From Nocardioides palaemonis (GTDB lineage: Bacteria; Actinomycetota; Actinomycetes; Propionibacteriales; Nocardioidaceae), in NCBI RefSeq assembly GCF_018275325.1, contig NZ_JAGVQR010000001.1:434001-498000 (forward strand): DNA of 64,000 bases. Direction: 5' to 3'. The notes below the pieces were generated by a model. The model worked only from the letters and a program-made list of their open reading frames with translations, did not search any database and had not been told where the DNA came from. Shown here in pieces: positions 34,391 to 44,281 of the stretch (the stretch's first letter is position 1; each line of letters opens with the position of its first letter). The translations under genes were made by a program, and so were the position numbers.

Positions 34391-34915
34391 ATGCACGTAC
34401 GCCGCGCGCTCGCGCTGACTGTCATCGCCCCGCTGGTCCTGGCCGGGTGCTCCGACGGCGACCCTGAGGCCGAGCCGACGCCGAAGATGCCGGAGACGAG
34501 CAGCTCGTCGCCGACTCCGACCGAGTCCGAGACGGTGGAGGCGGAGAGTGCAGAGGACTTCATTCGGCGTTGGGCCGCGACTGAAGCGAAGATGGAGAAC
34601 ACGGGCGAGACGGCCGAGTATCGGCAGTTGTCCGCCGATTGTGAGGCATGCGTAGACCTCGCCGACCTGGTGGAGAAGTGGTACGCCGCCGGCGGCTTCA
34701 TCGAGTGGGATGGGTGGCGGGTTCTCGAAATCAAGGAGAGCTCGAGCCGGAGTTCTGACTTTATGGTGCGCGTGCGATCCAGTCCCACTAGGTACAAAGA
34801 ATCTGCTCGGGGGCCGGTCAAGACGTTCGATGGCGGGCCGGGGGCGCACAGGCTGGTCCTGAGGCGTGAGGGCGCCTCGTGGGTCGTCACCCACAAGTCC
34901 GAGGTCTCACAGTGA
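34391..34915 (+). CDS. DUF6318-type lipoprotein
   Basis: A 174-residue predicted lipoprotein. The signal peptide ends in the lipobox LAGC at about residue 20, followed by a Ser/Thr/Pro/Glu-rich linker. The globular part contains RRWAATEAKMENTGETAEYR and a pair of cysteines (DCEACVDLADLV), the pattern of the actinobacterial DUF6318 family. Function is unknown; it is anchored outside the membrane. The stop overlaps the GTG start of the next gene (GTGA), so they are cotranslated. Confidence 0.75.
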   Translation: MHVRRALALTVIAPLVLAGCSDGDPEAEPTPKMPETSSSSPTPTESETVEAESAEDFIRRWAATEAKMENTGETAEYRQLSADCEACVDLADLVEKWYAAGGFIEWDGWRVLEIKESSSRSSDFMVRVRSSPTRYKESARGPVKTFDGGPGAHRLVLRREGASWVVTHKSEVSQ

Positions 34916-35715
34916 GCCGCGCGCTCCGTGTTCTCTTGCTTGCAGTGGTCGCTGGCTTCTTGGTCACGATTTCCTCGGCGGCGCTCGCTGACTGCGGCGT
35001 GCAGGCCGAAGTCGGCGAAGTCACCGAAACTTGCGACTTCTCATCCGGCGACATTGAGGGGCAGAAACTGGACTACCCGATGGCGCAATGGTCGGTGGTG
35101 CAGATCTGCAAGGACGGAGGACGTCGTCCAGACGGACTGTGCTACAACCCAGATGACTGCACGACTGCCGCCGGTGTGCCTGGAACCCGCTACACGCTGT
35201 TTCGTGATGGCGAGAATGTTGGGACGGCCTGTCTAGCTGCTGGCGAGGTCGAGAAGGTTGACGACCCGCCCCCGGTCAGGGATCTCGTGATTGAGGCGTT
35301 CCAGGCCCTCGACTGGAAGCCGTCGGAACTAACTGTCCAGCCCAAGAACGGCAAGACACTGGTCAATCTGAAGACGAACTTCTTTACCACCAACACGGAC
35401 GTCTCCAGCATTCCCGTCCAACTAATCCGCGCGCGCGTGGTCGTCAGCGCCCGTCCGATCGCATATCGCTGGAACTTCGGCGACGGGTCGTCCATCACGA
35501 CCTCGAGTCCCGGCGCGCCGTACCCGAGCCTCGACGTCTCCCATGCCTACGACCGAACGGATGAGGTCGTCGTCAGCGTGGACACGCAGTACGGCGACGC
35601 CAGCTTCACTGTCAATGGGGGACCGCCGGAGGCCATCCCATCGACCATATGGGTCGATGGCGCCACCCAGGACCTCGCCATCGTCGAGGCACTGCCGCAG
35701 CTCGTCATTCGCTGA
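34912..35715 (+). CDS. Secreted PKD-domain protein
   Basis: A 267-residue exported protein with a GTG start at 34912. The signal peptide ends near residue 25 (ISSAALA). A Cys-containing N-terminal region (CGVQAEVGEV, CKDGG, CYNPDDC) is followed by a PKD-like beta-sandwich (about 180-235) with the diagnostic YRWNFGDG and a later HAYDRTDEVVV strand. It is cotranslated with the DUF6318 lipoprotein, a pairing that suggests a joint cell-surface role. No enzymatic motif is visible. Confidence 0.78.
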   Translation: MSRALRVLLLAVVAGFLVTISSAALADCGVQAEVGEVTETCDFSSGDIEGQKLDYPMAQWSVVQICKDGGRRPDGLCYNPDDCTTAAGVPGTRYTLFRDGENVGTACLAAGEVEKVDDPPPVRDLVIEAFQALDWKPSELTVQPKNGKTLVNLKTNFFTTNTDVSSIPVQLIRARVVVSARPIAYRWNFGDGSSITTSSPGAPYPSLDVSHAYDRTDEVVVSVDTQYGDASFTVNGGPPEAIPSTIWVDGATQDLAIVEALPQLVIR

Positions 35716-35746
35716 TCGACAACTCTCACTCACTCTCGGGGGACAC

Positions 35747-37246
35747 ATGCTGGGTTCTGCACGCCTTCATCACGTCACCGCAGCACTCGCCATCGCCGTG
35801 GTGCTGCTCGCGTCCGGCTGCACATCAGGGGCTGGCAAGACCGAGAAGGACAACGTCGGAGCCGGAGCAGTAGCGAAGCCCTCCGCCGCCCAGGCCGACC
35901 CGGCTGCCATCGCCTGGACGACCAAGGTCAAGGCGATCGGCCAGCCCGTCGAAGCAGGACCAGCGCTGCTGGTCCTGTCGAAGACCGGGGGAGGGGGTGT
36001 CGAGCTCGTCAGCCTCGACAAAGAGACGGGGCGTACTAACTTCCGGGTGCCGTTCCACCCCGGTGGCTCACCGACGGGCGTGACGATGCAGCCGCGGGCC
36101 ACGGAGACGGACGCCGGCCGGCACCTCGCCGTCCTGCGGCGCTACGACCTCGACGCCGAAGGTCCGGCGCTCGTTGCAGTCGACGTGCGTACCGGCAAGG
36201 TCGTCTCCAGCGCGGCGTTTGCGATTGACGACTACGAGGCGTGCTCGGACGGGCACGACGTGTGCTGGTCCGGCTATGACAGCCGGCCCGGCGGGATCGT
36301 GGACAGCCCGTTCGGCCCGATGCGCGACATCATTCCCGGCAGTGCGCCGAGGCGCTGGGATCTCGAGTCCGGGCGCGTGACCGAGCAGACCCTCCAGGAG
36401 GGCGCGTTGCGGGTCGGTGAGCCCGACCTCTTCGCGCGTGGTGAGGGCCGGATGGCGACGCTCGCCCGCCTGCCGGGCACGCGGAAGACCGGCTGGTCCC
36501 AGTCCGTCTCGCTCGCGGTCGACTACGGCGTGGCGTCCAAGCACGGGTGGAGCTTCGCCCACGACGAGGAGTCGAACGTATACGTCGGATCGATGGGCAA
36601 GCCGGTACCGCGCACGCTCGTCCGACGCTACGAGCGGGGCAAGAAGGTGAGCCTGAAGTACAAGTCCCGCTTCAGCGCCTCTGGCATCGACGGGCGGACG
36701 GGCGAGCAGCTCTGGCGGCGCAAGGGCGCCGACCCGTGGTGCTCCCTCGTCCGGTCGTACAACGAGACGAACGCCCGGACGCTGTGCGTGGTCGGTGGAT
36801 CTCGCATCGACGTCAAGGGCAAGAAGATGACCACCGAGGACCTCGTCGTCGAGCTCCAGGGAGTGGCGCCTCGAACCGGTGAGGTCACGTGGTCCCACAC
36901 GCTCGACGGCGAGGACGCCGAGCGGGCGTACGTCGACCACCGCGCCCCGCTTGCGCCCTATGGCGTGGTGCTGCCGTCCGACGACGGCCCGGTCGCGCTC
37001 GACCAGCGCGACGGGGCGCTGGAGCAGGTGGCGGACGACACGGTGCTGCTCTGCTCCAGCGGCCCCGACCAGGTCACGGCGTACGGCATCAAGCGTGCGG
37101 CCGGGACGCTCTACGAGACCTGTGACCCGGACGGCAGGCGGTCGTCAGGCGAGCTGTCGGTGTTCGGCGCCTCAGCTGTGGAAGGCGAGGGGCACGTGCG
37201 CTACGTCGCCATGCCCGGCCGGGTCGTTGCGTACGAGGTTGGCTGA
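35747..37246 (+). CDS. Lipoprotein with PQQ-like beta-propeller
   Basis: A 499-residue predicted lipoprotein with lipobox LASGC near residue 25. The rest resembles a PQQ-type beta-propeller: repeated motifs such as LVSLDKETGRTNFRV, VAVDVRTGKVVSSA, GIDGRTGEQLWRRKG and VAPRTGEVTWSHTL are blade ends. Several cysteine pairs (ACSDGHDVCW) may form disulfides. Such propellers often scaffold other exported proteins. It follows the PKD gene by about 30 bases and may share its transcript. The ATG at 35747 starts the signal peptide. Confidence 0.78.
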   Translation: MLGSARLHHVTAALAIAVVLLASGCTSGAGKTEKDNVGAGAVAKPSAAQADPAAIAWTTKVKAIGQPVEAGPALLVLSKTGGGGVELVSLDKETGRTNFRVPFHPGGSPTGVTMQPRATETDAGRHLAVLRRYDLDAEGPALVAVDVRTGKVVSSAAFAIDDYEACSDGHDVCWSGYDSRPGGIVDSPFGPMRDIIPGSAPRRWDLESGRVTEQTLQEGALRVGEPDLFARGEGRMATLARLPGTRKTGWSQSVSLAVDYGVASKHGWSFAHDEESNVYVGSMGKPVPRTLVRRYERGKKVSLKYKSRFSASGIDGRTGEQLWRRKGADPWCSLVRSYNETNARTLCVVGGSRIDVKGKKMTTEDLVVELQGVAPRTGEVTWSHTLDGEDAERAYVDHRAPLAPYGVVLPSDDGPVALDQRDGALEQVADDTVLLCSSGPDQVTAYGIKRAAGTLYETCDPDGRRSSGELSVFGASAVEGEGHVRYVAMPGRVVAYEVG

Positions 37247-37367
37247 GCTGAAGATCATGGAGCCCTGGAGCCACCCGGCGACTCAGTAGCTCCACGATCC
37301 GCGCTGAGCCGAGGAGTGCGGCTCCTGCGGTCCACCAGACGAACCGCCCAGGCCGCACAAGCACAGA

Positions 37368-37709
37368 TCAGCGCGCCGCGCGCTTCCCGCCCACCGGCCG
37401 CGGGGGAGCGTCGGGGGCAGGGGGCTCGCGGGTGATCCCTAGCGTCCGCGACAGCCGCGCGACCAGCATCAGGCCCACGAAGAGGCAGGCGATCGCGCCG
37501 AGGCAGGCGAGGGCCATGAACATCCAGGCCGACGAGCCGGAGCCCCCACGCCCGGCCGTACCGAAGTCGATGGCGGCGTAGACCAGGTATCCCCAGGCCA
37601 CGACGCAGACGGTGATGCCGACGCAAATCGCCAGCGTCGCCGGCGAGAGGCCACGGGACGCGGGGGCTGCACGCCTCGACCCTGCCCGCTTCCCCGTCAC
37701 GGAGGACAT
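37368..37709 (-). CDS. Small two-helix membrane protein
   Basis: A 113-residue membrane protein from the ATG at 37709. A basic N-terminus (KRAGSRRAAPASRG) precedes helix 1 (ATLAICVGITVCVVAWGYLV) and helix 2 (WMFMALACLGAIACLFVGLM), with a Pro-rich basic C-terminal tail. I do not recognise a family. It converges with the propeller lipoprotein and diverges from nrdR. A perfect inverted repeat lies just upstream (37750-37775). Confidence 0.62.
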   Translation of the reverse strand: MSSVTGKRAGSRRAAPASRGLSPATLAICVGITVCVVAWGYLVYAAIDFGTAGRGGSGSSAWMFMALACLGAIACLFVGLMLVARLSRTLGITREPPAPDAPPRPVGGKRAAR

Positions 37710-37749
37710 TGTGCCCGGTCGACGAAGAGACGAGCGGTCGAATAGCCCG

Positions 37750-37775
37750 TTCGGGCCATGTCGAGATGGCCCGAA
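37750..37775. promoter_or_regulatory. Perfect inverted repeat upstream of the membrane protein gene
   Basis: TTCGGGCCAT and ATGGCCCGAA flank a 6-base centre. It could be an operator or a leader hairpin for the minus-strand membrane protein gene. Nothing distinguishes the two. Confidence 0.45.
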
Positions 37776-37904
37776 GGGCCGCGACACGCCGGGGCGAAAA
37801 CCGGCGCAGAGGCACTGACCTGCGGTTTTGCCGACGAGACGCCCAAGCCCCGATTTGGTCCCCTCGAGCGGCTTGCCAACCGTTGTGGCGGCGACGTACG
37901 GTAA

Positions 37905-37951
37905 CCACTACATCTAGTACTTACACCGCTGTAGTTATCCACATCTGGTGC
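37905..37951. promoter_or_regulatory. Two NrdR-box-like sites upstream of nrdR-nrdJ
   Basis: CCACTACATCTAGTAC (37905-37920) matches the NrdR consensus ACACWATATVTWGTGT at about 12 of 16 positions. TATCCACATCTGGTGC (37936-37951) is a weaker match exactly 31 bases further on, about three helical turns, as expected for tandem NrdR boxes. They suggest autorepression of nrdR-nrdJ when dATP is abundant. Confidence 0.68.
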
Positions 37952-38005
37952 ACATGCCACGGGCAGCTACGCACAGGGAAAGCCTAGATGTCCACAGGAA
38001 GATCC
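37935..38005. promoter_or_regulatory. DnaA-box-like sequences in the nrdR promoter
   Basis: TTATCCACA at 37935-37943 is a perfect classical DnaA box and overlaps the second NrdR-like site. ATGTCCACA at 37988-37996 differs at one base from the actinobacterial TTGTCCACA, and a partial GATCCACAG follows. Together with the NrdR boxes they occupy most of the 359-base gap before nrdR. Confidence 0.5.
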
Positions 38006-38068
38006 ACAGGCGCAGACCCGTTATACGGGTGTATGAAGCGCGCCCAGACGCCCGGGAGGAGGGCCGCC

Positions 38069-38554
38069 ATGCACTGTCCCTACTGCAAGAACGAGGACAC
38101 CAAGGTCCTCGACTCCCGCGTCGCCGATGACGGCGGCTCGATCCGCCGCCGCCGCAGCTGCTCGGCGTGCGACCGCCGGTTCTCCACGGTCGAGAAGATG
38201 CAGCTCACGGTGCTCAAGCGCTCCGGCGCCACCGAGCCGTTCAACCGCGACAAGGCCATCGCCGGCGTCCGCAAGGCCTGCAAGGGCCGCCCGGTCACCG
38301 ACGCCCAGCTCGCCTGCCTGGGCCAGGACGTCGAGGACGCCCTGCGCCTGAGCGGGCAGGCCGAGTTCGACGCCAACGACGTCGGCCTCGCGATCCTCGC
38401 CCCGCTGCGAGCGCTTGACGAGGTCGCCTACCTCCGTTTCGCCTCCGTCTACCGCGCCTTCGACTCCGTCGAGGCCTTCGAGGACGAGATCGCCATGCTG
38501 CGTCTCGAGCGCGCGACCGACGGCACGAGCGAGACCCCAGCCCAGTCGGGCTGA
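38069..38554 (+). CDS. nrdR: Transcriptional repressor NrdR
   Basis: A 161-residue repressor of ribonucleotide reductase genes. The N-terminal zinc ribbon uses Cys3, Cys6, Cys31 and Cys34 ([15 protein letters not shown]). The ATP-cone domain (about 49-139, [20 protein letters not shown]) senses ATP and dATP. The ATG at 38069, preceded by GGGAGGAGGG, gives the exact family N-terminus; the longer frame does not. It is followed by nrdJ, its expected target. Confidence 0.97.
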   Translation: MHCPYCKNEDTKVLDSRVADDGGSIRRRRSCSACDRRFSTVEKMQLTVLKRSGATEPFNRDKAIAGVRKACKGRPVTDAQLACLGQDVEDALRLSGQAEFDANDVGLAILAPLRALDEVAYLRFASVYRAFDSVEAFEDEIAMLRLERATDGTSETPAQSG

Positions 38555-38651
38555 CCCCAGACGGCCCGGCAGGTGGTGGGGAAGCTGCCTGCCGGGCTCA
38601 CCAATTGATGCGAGACGACTCGCAGACGCTCACCACCACACAGGAGATGGC

Positions 38652-41525
<2,874 letters not shown>

Positions 41526-41534
41526 TCTGTTGAT

Positions 41535-41574
41535 ACCACGAAGGGCCGGGGCGAAAGCCTCGGCCTTTCGTGGT
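41535..41574 (+). terminator. nrdJ terminator hairpin
   Basis: Arms 41535-41552 and 41557-41574 (ACCACGAA ... TTCGTGGT) are complementary at 16 of 18 positions around a GAAA loop, ten bases after the nrdJ stop. Confidence 0.88.
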
Positions 41575-41601
41575 TTCGGTGAAAGAAGCTGCCGCAGTCG
41601 A

Positions 41602-41619
41602 GAGAACATATATGTTCTC
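41602..41619. promoter_or_regulatory. Perfect 18-bp palindromic operator before the HTH gene
   Basis: GAGAACATATATGTTCTC is a perfect palindrome about 35 bases before the HTH gene start. It is the only A/T-rich stretch around and overlaps a likely -10 region (TATATGTT). It is probably the autoregulatory operator of the HTH protein and so controls the downstream endonuclease. Confidence 0.75.
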
Positions 41620-41652
41620 GTGGTGAAGGTGTGGCTCAATAAGGGTTGAGCT

Positions 41653-41907
41653 GTGCCCAACGCCAAGACCGGTACTCACCGGCCACTTCCTGAGCCCGCT
41701 GCCAGATCACTAGCCACCGCCCTGCGCTCTCGACGCGAAGCAGCTGGTCTTACTCAAGAAGACCTGGCGAGCACTGCCCAGATATCAGTCCAGGCAGTTC
41801 GTCGGATCGAAGCTGCAACCGCCAACCCAACGCTTGGCACGCTCTACGCCGTCGCCACTGCACTGGACGTCTCTTGGACCGAGCTCATCCTTGAGGTCGG
41901 TGACTGA
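41653..41907 (+). CDS. XRE-family HTH regulator
   Basis: An 84-residue DNA-binding protein with a Cro/CI-type helix-turn-helix: LATALRSRREAAGLTQEDLA, then ISVQAVRRIEAATANPTLGT as turn and recognition helix. The start is GTG at 41653. Its stop overlaps the ATG of the SRA-HNH endonuclease by one base (TGATG), so the two are coupled. The arrangement resembles controller proteins of restriction systems, which delay endonuclease expression until the host is protected. Confidence 0.9.
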   Translation: MPNAKTGTHRPLPEPAARSLATALRSRREAAGLTQEDLASTAQISVQAVRRIEAATANPTLGTLYAVATALDVSWTELILEVGD

Positions 41908-42938
41908 TGGCTACGCAGTACCACTTCGGCGAACTGCCGGGGGAGCCTGTCGGCTCGAAGTACGTCAACCGGGCGGCGGCCGCGGCGGCAGGCGTTCACC
42001 AAGTGCGCATGCAGGGTATCGCCGGGAACCGCAAGGTCGGCTGCGCCTCAATCGTCATGTCTGGCGGGTATGACACGGACGAGGACCACGGTCACGAGAT
42101 CTTCTACACGGGTCGTGGTGGTCAGAATCCGGTGAATCCGCGCGGCCCGCATATCGCTGACCAAGACCTCAGCCTTAACGACAACGCCGCACTAGTGACG
42201 AGCGAGTCGACCGGCAAGCCGCTTCGCATCGTCAGGGGAGCGGGGCACAAGAGTCCGTTCGCGCCGGCAGACGGGTACCGATACGATGGTCTGTACCGGG
42301 TCGCTGCGCACTATCCAATCAAGCATGCGCAAGACGGATTCGTGCGATGGATGTTTCATCTCGTGCAGCTGACTGCTGAGGAGGCGTCTCCGTTTACACC
42401 AGCGGAGAATCGGGCGTCGAACGCCGAGGCCTTCGTGATGCAGGGCCTGGGTTCGGGCACGTTGGGAGACGGTGAGGCCACAGCGAACGGTGATCCTTTC
42501 TTCAGTGCGCCGACGCTGCTCGTCATGCCCGATGGCGCGGCAAGTCCCGGCACCAAGACGGTCGTCACACAGCGAGTCATTCGCGACACAAAGGTCACCG
42601 CAGCCGTGAAGGCGATGTACGACAACGCCTGCCAGTTCTGCGGTACCCGCCTGGCCACACGTGACGGACACTATTCCGAGGGCGCCCATGTGCGACCCTT
42701 AGGCAAGCCGCATCACGGGCCCGATGTGATGGGGAACATTCTGTGTCTGTGCCCCAACCATCACGCTGCGTTCGATAAAGGCGGAATCTATGTCGATGAC
42801 GACCTGAACGTGCGACACCAGGACGGCACGAAGATCGGGTCTCTCGAGCTACACGACCAGCATGAACTCGACACCAACAGTTTCAGCTATCACCGCGCTC
42901 ACCACGGACTCGAGGTCACTGCGGTTCCACCGCTATGA
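41907..42938 (+). CDS. SRA (YDG)-HNH modification-dependent restriction endonuclease
   Basis: A 343-residue protein. The N-terminal SRA domain (about 7-155) shows GVHQVRMQGIAGN, SIVMSGGYDTDEDHG and FYTGRGGQNP, which flip and read methylated cytosine in homologues. The C-terminal HNH nuclease (about 238-292) has Cys242/Cys245 and Cys280/Cys282 as zinc ligands with catalytic His261 (GAHVRPLG) and CPNHHAAF. This is the YDG/SRA-HNH type IV architecture (TagI-like). Base use is less GC-rich than in nearby core genes. It restricts DNA with modified cytosine, by inference. Confidence 0.92.
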   Translation: MATQYHFGELPGEPVGSKYVNRAAAAAAGVHQVRMQGIAGNRKVGCASIVMSGGYDTDEDHGHEIFYTGRGGQNPVNPRGPHIADQDLSLNDNAALVTSESTGKPLRIVRGAGHKSPFAPADGYRYDGLYRVAAHYPIKHAQDGFVRWMFHLVQLTAEEASPFTPAENRASNAEAFVMQGLGSGTLGDGEATANGDPFFSAPTLLVMPDGAASPGTKTVVTQRVIRDTKVTAAVKAMYDNACQFCGTRLATRDGHYSEGAHVRPLGKPHHGPDVMGNILCLCPNHHAAFDKGGIYVDDDLNVRHQDGTKIGSLELHDQHELDTNSFSYHRAHHGLEVTAVPPL

Positions 42939-42956
42939 GCCGTCAGCCGTTTGGAG

Positions 42957-43367
42957 TTACCGTCGCGGATCACCAGCAAGGCGGTTGATTACGATCTCAA
43001 CCGCTGGGAGATCAGCGGGTGCCCAGGCCAAGCTTGCAAGCTGATCAGGTCCTGCCCAGAGCCCATCTACGTGCTCGGTAAGGACGGGTTCGTCGTCGAC
43101 CAGATCGCAAAAAAACGTCGTGAGGCGGACAATCCCGAAGTCGTACTCGTGGACTGTAGCTGTAACCATTTCGCCTACGGCTACTCCGCACTGCAGCTCT
43201 TCGTCGATCTCTCGCGCAAGAGCGGTCGCTGCATCTTCTCCAGCTTCGACCTTGCCGCCGGGGAACTCCCACAGTCCAGCAAGGCGTCCGCACGGGCCAC
43301 GCTTCGCGCAGAGGGCCAAGCCATTGCGAACGATCACCGCGCCGACGACCTCGATGTATCGAGCCAT
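42957..43367 (-). CDS. MutT-type NUDIX pyrophosphohydrolase
   Basis: A 136-residue Nudix protein from the ATG at 43367. It begins MARYIEVVGAVIVRNGLALC and carries the box GGKVEAGEDAATALAREIDE continuing to ELQCG, the MutT/NudG pattern. It resembles (deoxy)CTP or 8-oxo-dGTP pyrophosphatases. In the island it converges with the SRA-HNH gene. A role in cleaning damaged or modified nucleotides is inferred; it may also be simple housekeeping cargo. Confidence 0.88.
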   Translation of the reverse strand: MARYIEVVGAVIVRNGLALCAKRGPCGRLAGLWEFPGGKVEAGEDAATALAREIDEELQCGVAVGEMVTATVHEYDFGIVRLTTFFCDLVDDEPVLTEHVDGLWAGPDQLASLAWAPADLPAVEIVINRLAGDPRR

Positions 43368-43532
43368 ACCGACATTTATACGGGCAGAATGGGTCTGCTG
43401 CATGATCAGGCGAGAGTGCCGTGGGGCACGTCAAGACGTCACCTATCCGTCCAGGAGGCCCAGGCGCGCAACACCGGGAGTGCCTGACGCCGTATGGACG
43501 GTAGTTGTTTGCTCGGATCTGCGTGCTGAGAC

Positions 43533-43892
43533 CTAGTCCGCGCGGCGGAACAGGTACGTACCGTGCCGTACGGATGTGTAGATCTCCCTCGTCGTGCCAT
43601 CCGTGTCTGTCGTGGTCGTAATCAAATGATCGCTGCGGTAGTCGACGTCGTCGAGCATCCACCCGACTGCCTTGATCGCGCTCAGGACGCGAGAGGTGTC
43701 GTCGTCGACCTGCAAGTCGATCTGGAAGAAGGCGTCTCCTCGTGAATAGGCAGACTCAGCCTTTCCGACCGGCGTTGAGGCATGGAGCGCGTCGAGAAGG
43801 AACCCGCTTACTCCCACTGTGACCCTCTTGGCGACCTTCGCTGCAGTCACAGTGCTCTCGCGTAGGTGAAGCCGTCTCCTAAACCGCCTCAC
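43533..43892 (-). CDS. Orphan protein ending the six-gene operon
   Basis: About 119 residues from the GTG at 43892, whose GTGA overlaps the stop of the preceding gene. The start is strongly basic (VVRRFRRRLHLRE), followed by AKVAKRVTVGVSGFLLDAL and a C-terminal half with DAFFQIDLQVDDDTSRVLSA and a Thr/Asp-rich strand pair (DHLITTTTDTDGTTREIYTS). I recognise no family. Translational coupling ties it to the HEPN-like protein and the Rad50-like ATPase. Confidence 0.6.
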   Translation of the reverse strand: MRRFRRRLHLRESTVTAAKVAKRVTVGVSGFLLDALHASTPVGKAESAYSRGDAFFQIDLQVDDDTSRVLSAIKAVGWMLDDVDYRSDHLITTTTDTDGTTREIYTSVRHGTYLFRRAD

Positions 43893-44281
43893 CACGACTG
43901 CTCCAGAGCGTCGGGTGTCGCGCTTGGGTTGCGCGTCAGCGAGTCTGAGCTCCGCTGTAGCTCGTCGACTGCGTCCAACATCTGGTGCGCCTCGGAGGCG
44001 GTCGGCGACAATTCGTATGCGTGGTGATGGCACGCTTCAGACAGCCTCGCCCAAACGTACTGGGCGCGAGCAGTCAGGTTGCGGTCGTCCTCGTAGGCCA
44101 CTTCGAGGCACGTGAGCTTCGCCCTCGCGCTCGCACTGGGCCCCGCGTCAACCCCTCGGGCAAGCAGGAGTGCGCCGATCGCCTCCTCCAAAGCGGAACG
44201 AGCCATCCAGCACGCCCGGCGATTCGCGCCAGAGTCTCCTGCGTCGAGCTGAATCCGAGCCAGCTCGAGAAGCGCATTCAC
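43889..44281 (-). CDS. HEPN-like small helical protein
   Basis: A 130-residue all-helical protein. The first helices (MNALLELARIQLDAGDSG, RRACWMARSALEEAIGALLL) and an R-x5-H motif (RLSEACHH) resemble HEPN domains, which often act as RNases or toxin modules in defence and toxin-antitoxin systems. The ATG overlaps the ATPase stop (ATGA) and the end overlaps the orphan start. The HEPN assignment rests on pattern only and could be wrong. Confidence 0.5.
   Translation of the reverse strand: MNALLELARIQLDAGDSGANRRACWMARSALEEAIGALLLARGVDAGPSASARAKLTCLEVAYEDDRNLTARAQYVWARLSEACHHHAYELSPTASEAHQMLDAVDELQRSSDSLTRNPSATPDALEQSW

Noticed and set aside
37710..38068. Cobalamin riboswitch before the B12-dependent reductase operon
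   Set aside because: I could not find the conserved B12-box core or a matching fold; the region is instead filled by NrdR and DnaA-like sites.
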